DNA from: CAUZIZ01 sp965218775
GTDB taxonomy: Bacteria; Acidobacteriota; UBA6911; RPQK01; JAJDTT01
Direction of reading: 5' to 3'
NCBI GenBank assembly: GCA_965218775.1
Contig: CBDCLS010000003.1
Span: 806,001 to 870,000 of the forward strand
DNA length: 64,000 nt
This document shows, in pieces, positions 16,605-25,767 of the stretch. Numbering within the stretch: position 1 is the first letter of the stretch; each line of letters opens with the position of its first letter. The notes beneath the pieces were generated by a model. The model had not been told where the DNA came from. It did no database searches and worked only from the letters and a program-made list of their open reading frames with translations. The position numbers and the translations under genes are program-made.

Positions 16605-17001
16605 ATCTGTTCTCCAGGGAGTCTTGCCGGCCCTCGAGCCGGTCTCTCGTTTCTGTTAAAGGGTCAGGCTACGGGAGGGCATTCCCAGGCAAACCTCTCC
16701 TCATGTCAGAAGGGATCTGAGCGAAAACGCATTCGACTAAACAATCATAGGCAGTCGATATGAGGCTAGCTCTTGGGAAGCTGGAAAATCAACCCTGTTG
16801 GGAAATATGTCGTCCAGCTATCATCCAGCCCGAAAGCGGTAGGATATCCCTGGGAATCACGCGATCGATGCGAATTTGAATGGCGGCTCCTAGGATGCGA
16901 AAGCCGTTCGATTGCGATCAAATCGAACGGCGGTATGATAGCGCAGATCTGACCGTACAAACAGGTCAGAGTAGATCGCCCCCGAACGGCCGCTTTCGCC
17001 T
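16605..17001. other. Intergenic region with dispersed repeat and REP left arm
   Basis: No gene. Positions about 16895-16997 carry the dispersed repeat (TATGATAGCGCAGATCTGAC and following) and the left REP arm GGCCGCTTTCGCCT, ending at the IS1182 insertion point (16998-17001 = GCCT). Confidence 0.5.
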
Positions 17002-18787
17002 GAGGCTGTGTGATAACTCGATATTCAGCCTCAGCGGCCTGATCAGACCGCATCAGACGACTTGCCTTAGGATTTGATCGGGCTTTGGTTTGGGCAGGGA
17101 CAGCCAGGGTTCGAGATTGTTCAGCCTTCAGATGAAGTTGAAGTCGTTCTGATTTGCTGGGTTTAAGGATTATAAGAGGGCTTATTAGGCTCGGATCGCC
17201 TCGATCAGCGGTTTCGTGCCTACCAAGTTCATCATTCGTCTCAGGTTGTAGGCCAGCACGTGCAAGCTCATCTCGGTATTCACCCGTTCCAGGGTTTTCG
17301 TCAGGAAGTGAGTCGATCCCATCCAGGCTTTCAGAGTCCCGAACGGATGTTCCACCGTCGCTCGACGGGCTCTCATCGCCTCGGGGTGAGCAGCCAATCG
17401 TACTTGCGCTCGGTCCAGCACCTCTTCATGCTCCCAACGACTCATCTTGCGGTAAACGCCTGAAGTGCACTGCGCCCTGATGGGGCAGGATCGGCACTTG
17501 TAGGTCCAGTAGACACGAAGGGTCCGCCCTTTATCCTGGGCGTTCATGTGCCACACCAGGCGCTCACCTGCCGGGCATTCATATTCGTCGTCTTCAGCGA
17601 CATAGCGAAAGGCGTCTCGCCCGAACTGGCCTTTGGCCCGGTTGCCTGAGGTCTGTGGCTTGGGGACGTAGGCTGTGATTCCGGCTTGCTCGCAGGCCTG
17701 GATCTCCTCACTGCGGTAATAACCACGATCCGCCACCACGCGGAGTTCCTCCACCTCCAGGTCGGACTTGGCTTGTTTTGCCATCTTGGCCAGCTGGCGC
17801 CGGTCATTGCCTACATTGCTGACCTCATGCGCGACGATCAGGTGGTGATCGGTATCCACGGCCGCTTGCACGTTGTAGCCCACCAGGGCACTTCCCCGGT
17901 GATTCATCGACCGGGCGTCCGGATCCGTCAGGGAGATCTGCTTGCCCGGTGCCTTCAGCCTCCGGGCCTCGACTTCTTTGAGCCGCACCATCTCCTTCTT
18001 CAGAGCCGCGATCTTGTCCTCCAATCGCTGGGTCTTCTCCTCGGCCACTTCCTGGCGGTCGGCCTCGGCCAACTGCTGCAGGTAACGCTCGATCGTCGCA
18101 TCCACTTGGGCGAGGCGCCGCTTCATCTTGGCCCGGGTGAAGTTCCGATAGGTGTTGTTGACCGCCTTGAACTTGCTGCCGTCGATGGCCACCCAAGCGT
18201 TGGCAAAGAGGTTGAGGTTGCGGCACACCAGGACGAACTGCCGGCACACCTGACGAATGGCTGTCCCATTGTCCTTGCGAAAGTCGGCGATGGTCTTGAA
18301 GTCCGGCGCCAGGCGCCCGGTCAGCCACATCAGTTCCACATTGCGCTGGGCTTCACGTTCCAGCCGGCGACTGGACTGCACGCGGTTCAGATAACCGTAC
18401 ACAAATAGCTTCAGCAGGGTGGCTGGATGGTAGGCCGGCCGACCGGTGTCCTGGGGCTGCGTCCGAAAACCGAGCCCAGAGAGGTCCAACTCGTCGATGA
18501 AGACATCGATCACGCGGACCGCGCTTTCCTCGGACACGTAATCGTCCAGGCGTTCGGGGAATAAGGTGGCTTGGGAGCGACTCTCACCCTGGATGAATTC
18601 CGTCATCGCTTGTCCTTCCGTGGGAAAGCCAGATTATATCTGGCCCATCCGACTCCGGTGCGACCGCTTTCCCGGTTACTTCCCCTATATCCGGGTAGTT
18701 GCTCTTTGGCGAGAGTCGCGGGTTTCAAACGCGATCGGTCGTAGTCGGGGGTGGGTGGCCACGAGTGCGGAGTTTTCACACAGTCTC
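17002..18787 (-). mobile_element. IS1182-family insertion sequence
   Basis: A 1786-bp element. Its 18-bp ends GAGGCTGTGTGATAACTC (17002-17019) and, reversed, GAGACTGTGTGAAAACTC (18770-18787) match at 16 positions. It is flanked by GCCT on both sides (16998-17001 and 18788-18791). It sits in the hairpin loop of a REP-like repeat, at exactly the position used by MITE copies A, C, E and F. One intact transposase gene is present, so it is a candidate autonomous parent of those MITEs. Confidence 0.85.
17185..18606 (-). CDS. IS1182-family DDE transposase
   Basis: A 473-residue transposase of usual length. Typical blocks are GRPAYHPATLLKLFVYGYLN, NVELMWLTGRLAPDFKTIAD and FRKDN. Candidate catalytic residues are the aspartates in VAIDGSKFKAV and VVADRGYYRSEE and the glutamate in ATVEHPFGTLKAWMG. 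A CxxC-type zinc-like cluster lies in YKCRSCPIRAQC. No internal stop. Start ATG 18606. Confidence 0.93.
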   Translation of the reverse strand: MTEFIQGESRSQATLFPERLDDYVSEESAVRVIDVFIDELDLSGLGFRTQPQDTGRPAYHPATLLKLFVYGYLNRVQSSRRLEREAQRNVELMWLTGRLAPDFKTIADFRKDNGTAIRQVCRQFVLVCRNLNLFANAWVAIDGSKFKAVNNTYRNFTRAKMKRRLAQVDATIERYLQQLAEADRQEVAEEKTQRLEDKIAALKKEMVRLKEVEARRLKAPGKQISLTDPDARSMNHRGSALVGYNVQAAVDTDHHLIVAHEVSNVGNDRRQLAKMAKQAKSDLEVEELRVVADRGYYRSEEIQACEQAGITAYVPKPQTSGNRAKGQFGRDAFRYVAEDDEYECPAGERLVWHMNAQDKGRTLRVYWTYKCRSCPIRAQCTSGVYRKMSRWEHEEVLDRAQVRLAAHPEAMRARRATVEHPFGTLKAWMGSTHFLTKTLERVNTEMSLHVLAYNLRRMMNLVGTKPLIEAIRA

Positions 18788-18847
18788 GCCTAAAAGCGGA
18801 CATTCAAGTTTCCCGCGGAAACGTCGAGTGAACGACCGCTAACGGCC
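18788..18847 (+). repeat. REP-like palindromic repeat between two insertions
   Basis: This 60-bp piece is the right part of a REP unit whose first hairpin loop took the IS1182 element and whose second loop (site GGCC at 18844-18847) took MITE copy B. The central palindrome CATTCAAGTTTCC/GGAAACGTCGAGTG is intact. Confidence 0.75.
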
Positions 18848-18986
18848 GAGGGTGTGTGAAAAGTCCAAAACCTCTTTGATTTAGGGGTCTCTTTACCCTT
18901 CCTACGACGGAGATCGTGGCTTACACGCGATCCTATGAAGTCAAAATTTCAAATCCGAAATCATGAATGAATTTTCACACAGTCTC
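18848..18986 (+). mobile_element. 139-bp MITE, copy B
   Basis: Ends GAGGGTGTGTGAAAAGTC and, reversed, GAGACTGTGTGAAAATTC. GGCC is duplicated at 18844-18847 and 18987-18990. Same internal sequence and orientation as copy A. It uses the second hairpin loop of the REP unit. Confidence 0.82.
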
Positions 18987-19124
18987 GGCCAAAAGCGGCC
19001 ACCGAGTTGAACCTGAATGGTGTTCCTATTCGCCCGTGAGGGATTCAATTTCTACCAACAGGTCCGGAAGAACCATCGTACAATCAGAAACCGAAGACTG
19101 ACCGAATAAAGAGGACTTAGACAA

Positions 19125-20018
19125 ATGCGGAAAACGAAGATTTCGGGCGGAACCTCTATCTTGGCCCTGCTCTGGTTCCTCCCAGTCACGCTGGGACAGG
19201 ATGTCGAGTCGCGGTTGGCCCGGATGCCGCGACCCTGGGAAGGTGAGAAGGTCCATCGCGTCACGCTGGAGGAGTACCGGGCCACGATGGACTATTGGGC
19301 CAACCGGCATCCCGGGATCCTGAAGGTCGAGGTGATGGGGCGCTCGGCTGAAGGACACCCCGTCTATCTCCTGGAGATCACTGACTCCGCCGCGTCCAAC
19401 GAGGACAAGCAGGTGGCGCTGATTACCGCCATGCACGGAGGAGCCGAGCGATCAGGCTCCACCACGGCCTTGCATCTGACCGAGTGGCTGCTGAGTGACG
19501 ATCGAGAGGCGGCGGAGATGAGACGACGCCAGATCCTGCTCATCATGCCCATCGTCGACCCCTATGCCTTTTTTGTGGGCTATCGCTCCCGAAACTCCGC
19601 TGGGATCCGCTCCTACCAGGGAGGAGGTGTCGAGGGTTGGAATCTCGAGACCCTGACCCATCGCCAGTTGGATCAGGCTCCCGAGATCAAAGCCTTCCTC
19701 CGGGTCGTCGACCGCTATCAACCCGACGCCTACGTGGATCTCCATGGGACCGGGCTTCAGTCTTATCCTGAGGATAAGCAAGGTGACGGAAAGCGGTACC
19801 AGGGACAGACGATGTTCGAGGTGACCGGCTCTGCCTACTCCAACTTCGCCCTGCGTCCCTGGGACTGGAGGGTCAGCGAGGCCATGATTCAGGCCGGCTT
19901 GGAGGCGGGCTATCCCTCGGATCGCTACGAGGCAGATGCTCAACGGAGGCGCCGGTCCGGATCTGGAGGTACGAGAAGCGGAAGCCCATCTGGATCTGGC
20001 GCGCCGTCGCCGCAGTGA
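19125..20018 (+). pseudogene. M14-type zinc carboxypeptidase, frameshifted 3' end
   Basis: A secreted metallopeptidase with a signal peptide (LLWFLPVTLGQ). The zinc-binding HxxE is in TAMHGGAERSG and the second histidine in YVDLHGTGL, as in M14 peptidases. After about residue 272 the frame turns into a serine/glycine/arginine-rich tail unlike the family, while a different frame reads YEKRKPIWIWRAVAAV and RPWEDAYVAAVGSVIL up to about 20085. I infer one or more frameshifts near 19940-19970. The region that should supply the catalytic glutamate is not in frame, so the gene is probably inactive. The 3' junction meets the stop codon of the convergent GNAT gene. Confidence 0.65.
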
Positions 20019-20087
20019 TTCGTCCCGACCGCCCCTGGGAGGACGCGTACGTGGCAGCTGTCGGCTCCGTCATTCTGCATCGCCGCG

Positions 20088-20621
20088 TTAGCCACCGAGC
20101 TTCCGCGCCAGAATTAGACTTGCATGTCCGTCAGGGGAGAACGTCTTTTCTCCACGGTACTCGATGATATCTCTGAACCCCACACTGATCCACGCCCGCA
20201 GCGCCGGCCAGTTCTTCAAGTACACCTTCATCCAGATCGCCTTGTAGCTACGCAGTGCCTGCACCTGGCCAACGAGCCCGGCCACGAGCTCCCGGCCGAA
20301 CCCTTTCCGCTGATGGCGAGGATCGACGACGACAATCGAAATCCAGGCAAGTTTCGGTTTTGGAAAGTCGAAGGAAAGGTGAAAGTACCCGACGATTTCT
20401 ACGCTGCCCTTGGCCCGAACGGTCTGCATTCTAAAGTGATTCCCTGGGGCCATGCTCCTGCCGATGAGCTCGGCTAGTACTTCCGGCTCCTCCGGCCGAA
20501 AAGTTTCGTCCCAGGCTCCCGCATAGGAGCACGCGTTGAAGAGGGAGCACAACGCATCCGCTTCCTCCGGAACGCTGTCGCGCACGTCGAGCCGAGCTGA
20601 ACTCCACACTGGAGGAAACAT
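20088..20621 (-). CDS. GNAT-family N-acetyltransferase
   Basis: A 177-residue acetyltransferase. It has ARLDVRDSVPEEADAL at the N-terminus, the acetyl-CoA site VVVDPRHQRKGFGRELVAGL and the C-terminal WPALRAWISVGFRDIIEYRG. Substrate unknown. The stop codon is embedded in GGCTAAC (20087-20093) and another GGCTAAC lies about 120 bp upstream of the start (20738-20744), both on the coding strand; they resemble, with mismatches, the outer core of integron attC sites. It is transcribed away from the truncated integron integrase at 21043, the usual layout for a first cassette. The cassette reading is tentative. Confidence 0.8.
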   Translation of the reverse strand: MFPPVWSSARLDVRDSVPEEADALCSLFNACSYAGAWDETFRPEEPEVLAELIGRSMAPGNHFRMQTVRAKGSVEIVGYFHLSFDFPKPKLAWISIVVVDPRHQRKGFGRELVAGLVGQVQALRSYKAIWMKVYLKNWPALRAWISVGFRDIIEYRGEKTFSPDGHASLILARKLGG

Positions 20622-21042
20622 GAATAGATTCTCCGGAAAATGAGCCCGGTCGGAAAGGGTCTCCCTTCGACGTCTACCACCTGACTCGCGGACCGGGGCT
20701 GCATTGCGCTGGCCCCACAGTCCGATGACCGGGGGGTGTTAGCCGTCCACTTCAATTCATTCCCATGCCCACGCTTGTCTGGTGCTGCCTGCCCTCAGCC
20801 AGCCGATGGCCCATTCTCTTCGCGAATTCACTCTGCGCCCGGAGCCAAAGTTACCGCGGCGCAATGGCGCGGCGGCGGACTCATCTGCGCCCTCAGCCCA
20901 ACCTGGCTCAAAAGAATCAATAGTGAGGGTCTTCTGTTTGAGTGGCTAACATGTATTGAGGCGTTGGGCTCTGTTTAGAATGCTGTCATCCTCTTTCCGG
21001 GTCTGCTATTTGTTTCTTCGCAGATTATCCTGCTTGAACGTT

Positions 21043-21273
21043 ATGAATTATGGATTGAACCAATATAGCACCGGGAAAACGGGCCGGTCTACAACGTTGG
21101 GGAGCAACGCCCTGAGGAAACCGAGATTGCTCGATCAGGTTCGAACGCTCATCCAGCTCAAACACATGAGCTGGCGAACCGCCAAGGCATACGTCTACTG
21201 GATCAAACGCTTTATCTATTTTCATGACAAGAGACACCCCTGCGAACTCGGAGCGGAGGAGATCGCTGCGTTT
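21043..21273 (+). pseudogene. Integron integrase (IntI-like), N-terminal fragment
   Basis: From ATG 21043 the frame encodes a tyrosine-recombinase N-terminal (SAM-like) domain: KPRLLDQVRTLIQLKHMSWR, then TAKAYVYWIKRFIYFHDKRH and PCELGAEEIAAF. This pattern is characteristic of integron integrases. After about 77 codons the sequence switches abruptly into a repeat (TTTTCTGCAATCTCAGC) that also occurs near 25.58 kb, so the catalytic domain with its R-H-R-Y residues is missing. No function is possible. It marks a former integron or related recombinase locus. Confidence 0.8.
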
Positions 21274-21289
21274 TCTGCAATCTCAGCGG

Positions 21290-21336
21290 AGTTCATTCGA
21301 CGTTTCCGCAGGAAACTTGAATGTCCGCTTCTAGGC
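21290..21336 (-). repeat. REP-like palindromic repeat (inverted), split by MITE copy C
   Basis: Contains CATTCGACGTTTCC against GGAAACTTGAATG and the arm CCGCTTCTAGGC; the other arm, GGCGAAAGCGGCC, continues at 21476-21492 after the MITE. It directly truncates the integrase fragment. Confidence 0.7.
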
Positions 21337-21475
21337 GAGGCTGTGTGAAAAGTCATTCATGATTTCGGATTTGAAATTTTGACTTCATAGGATCGCGTGT
21401 AAGCCACGATCTCCGTCGTAGGAAGGGTAAAGAGACCCCTAAATCAAAGAGGTTTTGGACTTTTCACACAGCCTC
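21337..21475 (-). mobile_element. 139-bp MITE, copy C
   Basis: Perfect 18-bp ends GAGGCTGTGTGAAAAGTC. AGGC is duplicated at 21333-21336 and 21476-21479 (the complement of GCCT). Inverted relative to copies A and B. Inserted in the first hairpin loop of the REP unit. Confidence 0.85.
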
Positions 21476-21658
21476 AGGCGAAAGCGGCCGTTCAGCTTTG
21501 CCAACAGCGACAGCCAGACTCAGGTCTGCTTCGTCTATTGGGGAGATGGAAGTAAAAGAGGTCCTGGCAGAATTCTCCAATGGATCTAGAGGATCCTCTC
21601 ATCTACTCGACCCAGGAATCAATCGATGCCAACGCTCTTGGCTGGGTGATAGGATCAC

Positions 21659-21850
21659 GTGTTTGATAGAACTCACTGGATGGCCCTGCTGTTGTTGACC
21701 TTGGTCTCATGCCGAGGGGCCGGAGAGCCCGAACCGGAGCTGGACAAGACGACCTCGGAGGCGGTCAGCATGAGCGTCCTGGAACGGACCCAGGAACCGC
21801 TCCTGGTGAGCGATCGCCCCTGGGAAGCGTTCAGAACCTACAATTTCTAG
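21659..21850 (+). pseudogene. N-terminal fragment of a secreted lipoprotein, propeller type
   Basis: A 63-codon frame encoding a lipoprotein signal (MALLLLTLVSCRG) and then EPLLVSDRPWEAFRTYNF before a stop. The RPWE segment resembles RPWEGAF in the 1005-2537 protein and RPYERTV in the 30110-31558 protein, where it precedes the first propeller strands. I read it as the 5' stub of a related gene whose remainder was lost; a short genuine lipoprotein cannot be excluded. Confidence 0.45.
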
Positions 21851-22157
21851 GTTGACAGGGTACTAGGTTGCGGAAACGCGAGCGAGGGATTGTTGTGGGA
21901 CGGGTGGAAAGGAAAGGGTTCCAGGGGGAAGGCAAAGGCATAGGCAAAGGCAAGTTTGAAGGCGAGGGCAAGGGGAGCGGCGAGGGATGACGCTGAAACA
22001 GATACGAAGCCGGCTCGGGTCTTCGGATTCCGCCGCTGAAGCGGCCTTAAGGACCGAAAAGACCGAAAGTTTCACTCATGAATGATCCGGCGCAGCCGGT
22101 GGCGGCACCAGGGAGGGACAACGCAAGGTGACCATTCAGCCCCACACGATGATCCGC
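21851..22157. other. Purine-rich intergenic stretch
   Basis: No gene. Positions 21895-21985 are strongly purine-rich with irregular GGCAAA-like units (AGGCAAAGGCATAGGCAAAG). Positions 22079-22101 match 12732-12754 in 21 of 23 bases (TGAATGATCCGGCGCAGCC and following), a short dispersed repeat. No regulatory element is recognised. Confidence 0.4.
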
Positions 22158-23621
22158 CTAGATATTCCAGATGGGGATCGCCTTGCCCCTGGAGAGGACC
22201 TCTTCCAGGTAGCATCCCGTCTGGGGAGCCGGATCCGTACCCTCCCTCACCTCGCCGTGGTCGCAGATGCGCATGGCGATGATGTTGTGCCACTCCCCGT
22301 CAGCCAGTTGGACCGTCATCGCCGAGGGGTGGTCGATGTTCCAGGTGTCCCCGGAGGGCGCCAAGCCAAATTCCGCGACCGAGTCACGGACCAGGATCGG
22401 TGTCTCGAGCGCGTTCCGATCAGGGTTCAGGGGCCAGAGGCAGAGTTTCTCCCGGCCGGCCGGAGAAGCGTGGACGATGCCCCGCTCGTCCTTCTTGCGC
22501 CGGTAGCGCTCGGCGAGCGGGTGCAGCAGGACTTCGTTCAGATTGGCGGCGATGTAGGGGGTGCCGTCCGCCGCCTGGTTGATGGTGATGGGACTTCCAC
22601 CGATCGCCCCCAGGACGAAGATGATCCTTTCCCAGCTCTCTCCTCCATCCTGTGAGCGCCACACTCGTGACTCGAGTCGCCGCCGGCCGTACTCGTCGCT
22701 TCCGCCTCGGGCGCAAAAAAGAAGGCTGCCGTCGAGGTCGCGAATCAGACTCGGTTCGAAGGATCCGTCCAACTCGGTGACTCGAACGAATGAGGCGGGA
22801 ACCCAACGATCTGCTTTCCGCTGCCAGCGCATCACCCCTGCTCCCACCTGCCTACCGGGCTGAATCCTCTGCTTGGCCACTGCTTCAGCCCCGGTCATGC
22901 CCACCAGGAAGTCGTCGCCGTCGGGTATGGCATTGGTCAGCCCGCCATCGACGATGTCCCAGCCTGGCAGCAGATCTCGCACCTCCACCGCCTCGTTCGA
23001 CTCCACGCTGAAGACCTGGCCGTCATAGCGGTACTGTTGGACGTCCCAATACCAGAAGTGGGCGGATTCGTCGGTCATCCGAGACCCTCCCAGCGGCCAC
23101 CCAATAGCCTGGTTCAAACCAAACCCGGTGCCTGCATGCGGATGCTTCGTCCCATCGAGCCGTTTGCAGCCGAGCGGTACGAATCCACCCCGAGTGGGAT
23201 ACTTCACGACGTCGGCGGGCCGTCCCGTGTTGGGATCGTTCCGCACCTCGTTGCGGACCGTGGGAAAGGTTTCGCGGATTCCACCGTCCATCGAATCGAA
23301 GACGACCAGGTCGCTGCCGGCTTCGAAGTCCTGTCCCCGTTTGCCCTTAATGTTGCAGTGAAGCCCTGCCTTGCGCGGAGCCAGTTGGAAGGGGAGCCCG
23401 ATGCCGTAGCGCCATTTTTCACTTTCGGGCGCCCCGGGAGGAATCGCCAGATCGGCCTTGCCCAGAGTCATCTTCAAAGGGGCCTCCCACTCGCCTCGGA
23501 CAACCGGCGCTTCGGCTCCAGGCGACGATTGCGGAGGACTGCAGGACACCCCGAGTAGCGGGGTGGCCCCCAGAACCAGACCCACTCTCTGCTGAAACTC
23601 TCTTCGGGTGATACGTCTCAT
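22158..23621 (-). CDS. Tat-exported BNR/sialidase-like protein
   Basis: A 487-residue protein with a twin-arginine-type signal (RRITRREFQQRVG) and a cysteine soon after the hydrophobic stretch (LLGVSCSPP), so it is probably an exported lipoprotein. One clear Asp box (SQDGGESW) lies after EPSLIRDLDGSLLFCARGG. It resembles BNR-4 or exo-sialidase-like propellers of environmental bacteria. Substrate unknown. It belongs to the same type of extracellular glycan set as 3-485 and 3099-4337. It stands alone, without an operon partner. Confidence 0.75.
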   Translation of the reverse strand: MRRITRREFQQRVGLVLGATPLLGVSCSPPQSSPGAEAPVVRGEWEAPLKMTLGKADLAIPPGAPESEKWRYGIGLPFQLAPRKAGLHCNIKGKRGQDFEAGSDLVVFDSMDGGIRETFPTVRNEVRNDPNTGRPADVVKYPTRGGFVPLGCKRLDGTKHPHAGTGFGLNQAIGWPLGGSRMTDESAHFWYWDVQQYRYDGQVFSVESNEAVEVRDLLPGWDIVDGGLTNAIPDGDDFLVGMTGAEAVAKQRIQPGRQVGAGVMRWQRKADRWVPASFVRVTELDGSFEPSLIRDLDGSLLFCARGGSDEYGRRRLESRVWRSQDGGESWERIIFVLGAIGGSPITINQAADGTPYIAANLNEVLLHPLAERYRRKKDERGIVHASPAGREKLCLWPLNPDRNALETPILVRDSVAEFGLAPSGDTWNIDHPSAMTVQLADGEWHNIIAMRICDHGEVREGTDPAPQTGCYLEEVLSRGKAIPIWNI

Positions 23622-24234
23622 GGTCGATCCTCTCTCAGTTTCTCTGTCGAGGCAGGCGCCCCAGGTTTCCGGCTGAGGCCGTTCTTAATGATTATGCCTG
23701 GCTCCTCACCTTTCCGCGACCTGCGCCTCGATCCTGAGGACATCCATCGAACTTCGCCCCACTAGGACCGGGTCCCAGGCGGGGTCCCTCCGACCGCATC
23801 GCCCTGCGGGGTTTGACTTCTTGACTATAATCAGCGCTGAGAAAAGCCGCTCGGACGAGGGGGTTCCTGCAGTGAAAGAGAGCGATATCGATTCTGCTGA
23901 TGCTGCCACCAGCCTCGAAGCACACTCGCGCCGGGAATTCCTGGGGCGGCTGGGACGTGCTGTGCCGGCCGTCCTGGCCACCCGCTGCGGGAGCGGCAGG
24001 CCTCGCCACGCTGGTGGCGCAGTGCGGGAAATCCGCATGCTGCGTTTGACGAGGCGGGAGCTGGAAACGGTCTCGCGCCAGCTTTCGACCCTACCTGTGA
24101 GGGGCGTGGGTGGCAACTGGTGAGACCGCTTGCCCATGGTGGAACTGTGAACCCGCTTCGCAACTGAGAGGGCGAAACCGGAAACCCTCCACCTCAGGCT
24201 TGCCGCTTGCTGGGAGCACCCCGCCTACTCGACC
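23622..24234. other. Region with a Tat-signal gene stub
   Basis: The only recognisable sequence is the stub at 23872-24006, described separately. The rest shows no gene. The IS630 element inserted at the TA at 24235. Confidence 0.4.
23872..24006 (+). pseudogene. Stub of a Tat-exported protein gene
   Basis: From GTG 23872 the frame encodes a twin-arginine signal (SRREFLGRLGRAVPAVLAT) after a short acidic lead. The sequence after about residue 45 is arginine-rich and unlike any family. This looks like the 5' remnant of an exported protein gene. No mature domain is left to identify it. Confidence 0.4.
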
Positions 24235-24236
24235 TA

Positions 24237-25466
24237 GTATATCGATTCATTAATACATTTACAATTGTAATGATCGATGGTATTCTGGTTTCGGAACCAG
24301 AATGGCCACAACTTCAAAACGTCCAAGACTGGTCTTGAGCGCTGAGCAACAATCTTTCTTGATGCAAACCGCCCAATCTCGCAGGCGACCCCAACGTGAG
24401 GTTCAACGTGCGCAAATCCTTCTACGTTATGCCCAGGGCCAGAAGATCACAGCCATTTCCCGCGCTTTGCGGGTCAGTCGCGTGGCGGTCTACAAGTGGG
24501 TCGATCGTGCCCTTGCCCTGGGAGCAGAGGCGGCGCTGAGCGATCAGTTTCATCGTCCTAAAGAACCCGTCATCACCGAGCAAGCCAAGGCTTGGGTGGT
24601 AAGCTTGGCCTGCACGAAACCCAAAGACCACGGTTATGCCGCCGAAGTTTGGAGCCATCGTCAGTTGGCCAAACATGTGCGCGAGAACGCTCTGGCCCAG
24701 GGACATCCTAGTTTGAGTCGTGCTGCCAAGGCTACCGTACAGCGCATTCTTAAGAGCCAAACGTTGCAGCCGCATAAGGTCAAATACTATATGGAGCGGC
24801 GGGACCCTGAATTTGATGAAAAAATGCGGGAAGTGCTTCTGGTTTACCAAGAAGTTGACCTGCAAAATAAAATCGCCCTGGCTGACCCAGGTGCTCCTCC
24901 TGCCGTCGTCACCGTGTCGGTCGATGAAAAGCCTGGTCTTCAAGCCATTGCCAACACGGCCCCAGATTTGTCACCCCGACCGGGCCGACATCCACGATTG
25001 GGTCGTGACTCTGAATACAAAAGGATGGGGACCTTATCCATTCTCGCGGGTCTGGATTTACACGACGGTCACGTCACGGCCGAGGTCCATCCCCGGCACC
25101 GCAGCCGGGAGTTTATTCTCCTGTTAAAGGCGCTCGACGCTCATTATCCTCCGGGGGGCGTGATCCGCTTGGTCTTGGATAACCATTCCTCTCATATTTC
25201 CAAAGAAACGATGTCGTGGTTGGCAACCAAGCCCAATCGTTTTCTCTACGTCCACACCCCCAAACACGGCTCCTGGCTCAATTTGGTAGAAACACTCTTT
25301 GGTAAAATGGCACGGACGTTCCTCAAACATATCCGCGTTGCCTCGCGCCAGGAACTCAAAGATCGAATCTTGCTGGGCATTGCCGAAATCAACGAAGCAC
25401 CTGTCGTACACCGATGGAAGAAATTTGACGCCCTGAATACGTAAATGTATTAATGAATCGATATAC
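24237..25466 (+). mobile_element. IS630-family insertion sequence
   Basis: A perfect 25-bp inverted repeat flanks the element (24237-24261 and 25442-25466; outer end GTATATCGATTCATTAATAC). TA is present on both sides (24235-24236 and 25467-25468), as expected of IS630/Tc1-type TA duplication. One transposase gene fills it, and its stop codon lies inside the right inverted repeat. Apparently complete. Confidence 0.9.
24302..25444 (+). CDS. IS630-family DDE transposase
   Basis: A 380-residue transposase. An N-terminal helix-turn-helix (GQKITAISRALRVSRVAVYK) is followed by the DDE domain with TVSVDEKPGLQA, RLVLDNHSSH and SWLNLVETLFGKM, giving the D, D and E. No frameshift is seen. ATG start at 24302. 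The stop codon TAA (25442-25444) is the inner end of the right inverted repeat. Confidence 0.93.
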   Translation: MATTSKRPRLVLSAEQQSFLMQTAQSRRRPQREVQRAQILLRYAQGQKITAISRALRVSRVAVYKWVDRALALGAEAALSDQFHRPKEPVITEQAKAWVVSLACTKPKDHGYAAEVWSHRQLAKHVRENALAQGHPSLSRAAKATVQRILKSQTLQPHKVKYYMERRDPEFDEKMREVLLVYQEVDLQNKIALADPGAPPAVVTVSVDEKPGLQAIANTAPDLSPRPGRHPRLGRDSEYKRMGTLSILAGLDLHDGHVTAEVHPRHRSREFILLLKALDAHYPPGGVIRLVLDNHSSHISKETMSWLATKPNRFLYVHTPKHGSWLNLVETLFGKMARTFLKHIRVASRQELKDRILLGIAEINEAPVVHRWKKFDALNT

Positions 25467-25532
25467 TAGACTACGAAACACCAGCCGAACGATTTAGCCA
25501 ATGTGTTGCGTCGATCGGTTGAACCGCACCTA

Positions 25533-25575
25533 AAAGCGGACATTCAAGTTTTCCCCGGAAGCGTCGAATAGGCTG
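25533..25575 (+). repeat. REP-like palindromic repeat without insertion
   Basis: Carries AAAAGCGGACATTCAAG and GGAAGCGTCGAATAG arms but its first hairpin loop is not interrupted. It adjoins the sequence CTGAGATTGCAGAAAA, which also truncates the integrase fragment at 21273 in inverted form. Confidence 0.65.
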
Positions 25576-25642
25576 CGCTGAGATTGCAGAAAACCAGAGG
25601 CTCCTTCCGCTCTCGCCAGGCACTTCTCCAGCAAGGGCGATA

Positions 25643-25704
25643 GTCCAACGATGAAGCTCAGCGGTCGCCGCGAAGCGGCGGTCCACTGCAGCGACTGGTT
25701 CGGC
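25643..25704 (-). repeat. attC-like integron recombination site
   Basis: On the minus strand the 62-bp site opens with GCCGAAC (close to RYYYAAC), closes with GTTGGAC (a perfect GTTRRRY), and between them folds as CAGTGG-ACCGCCGC / GCGGCG-ACCGCTG around a TTC loop, with the unpaired bases typical of attC. It lies 63 bp downstream of the GNAT stop codon in the correct orientation for a gene cassette. One base of the first core deviates from consensus. Confidence 0.65.
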
Positions 25705-25767
25705 GGTTCATTCATTTCGCCCTAATCATTCCCAAATATGCCATCAAAGACGGTACCCGTTGCAGGC

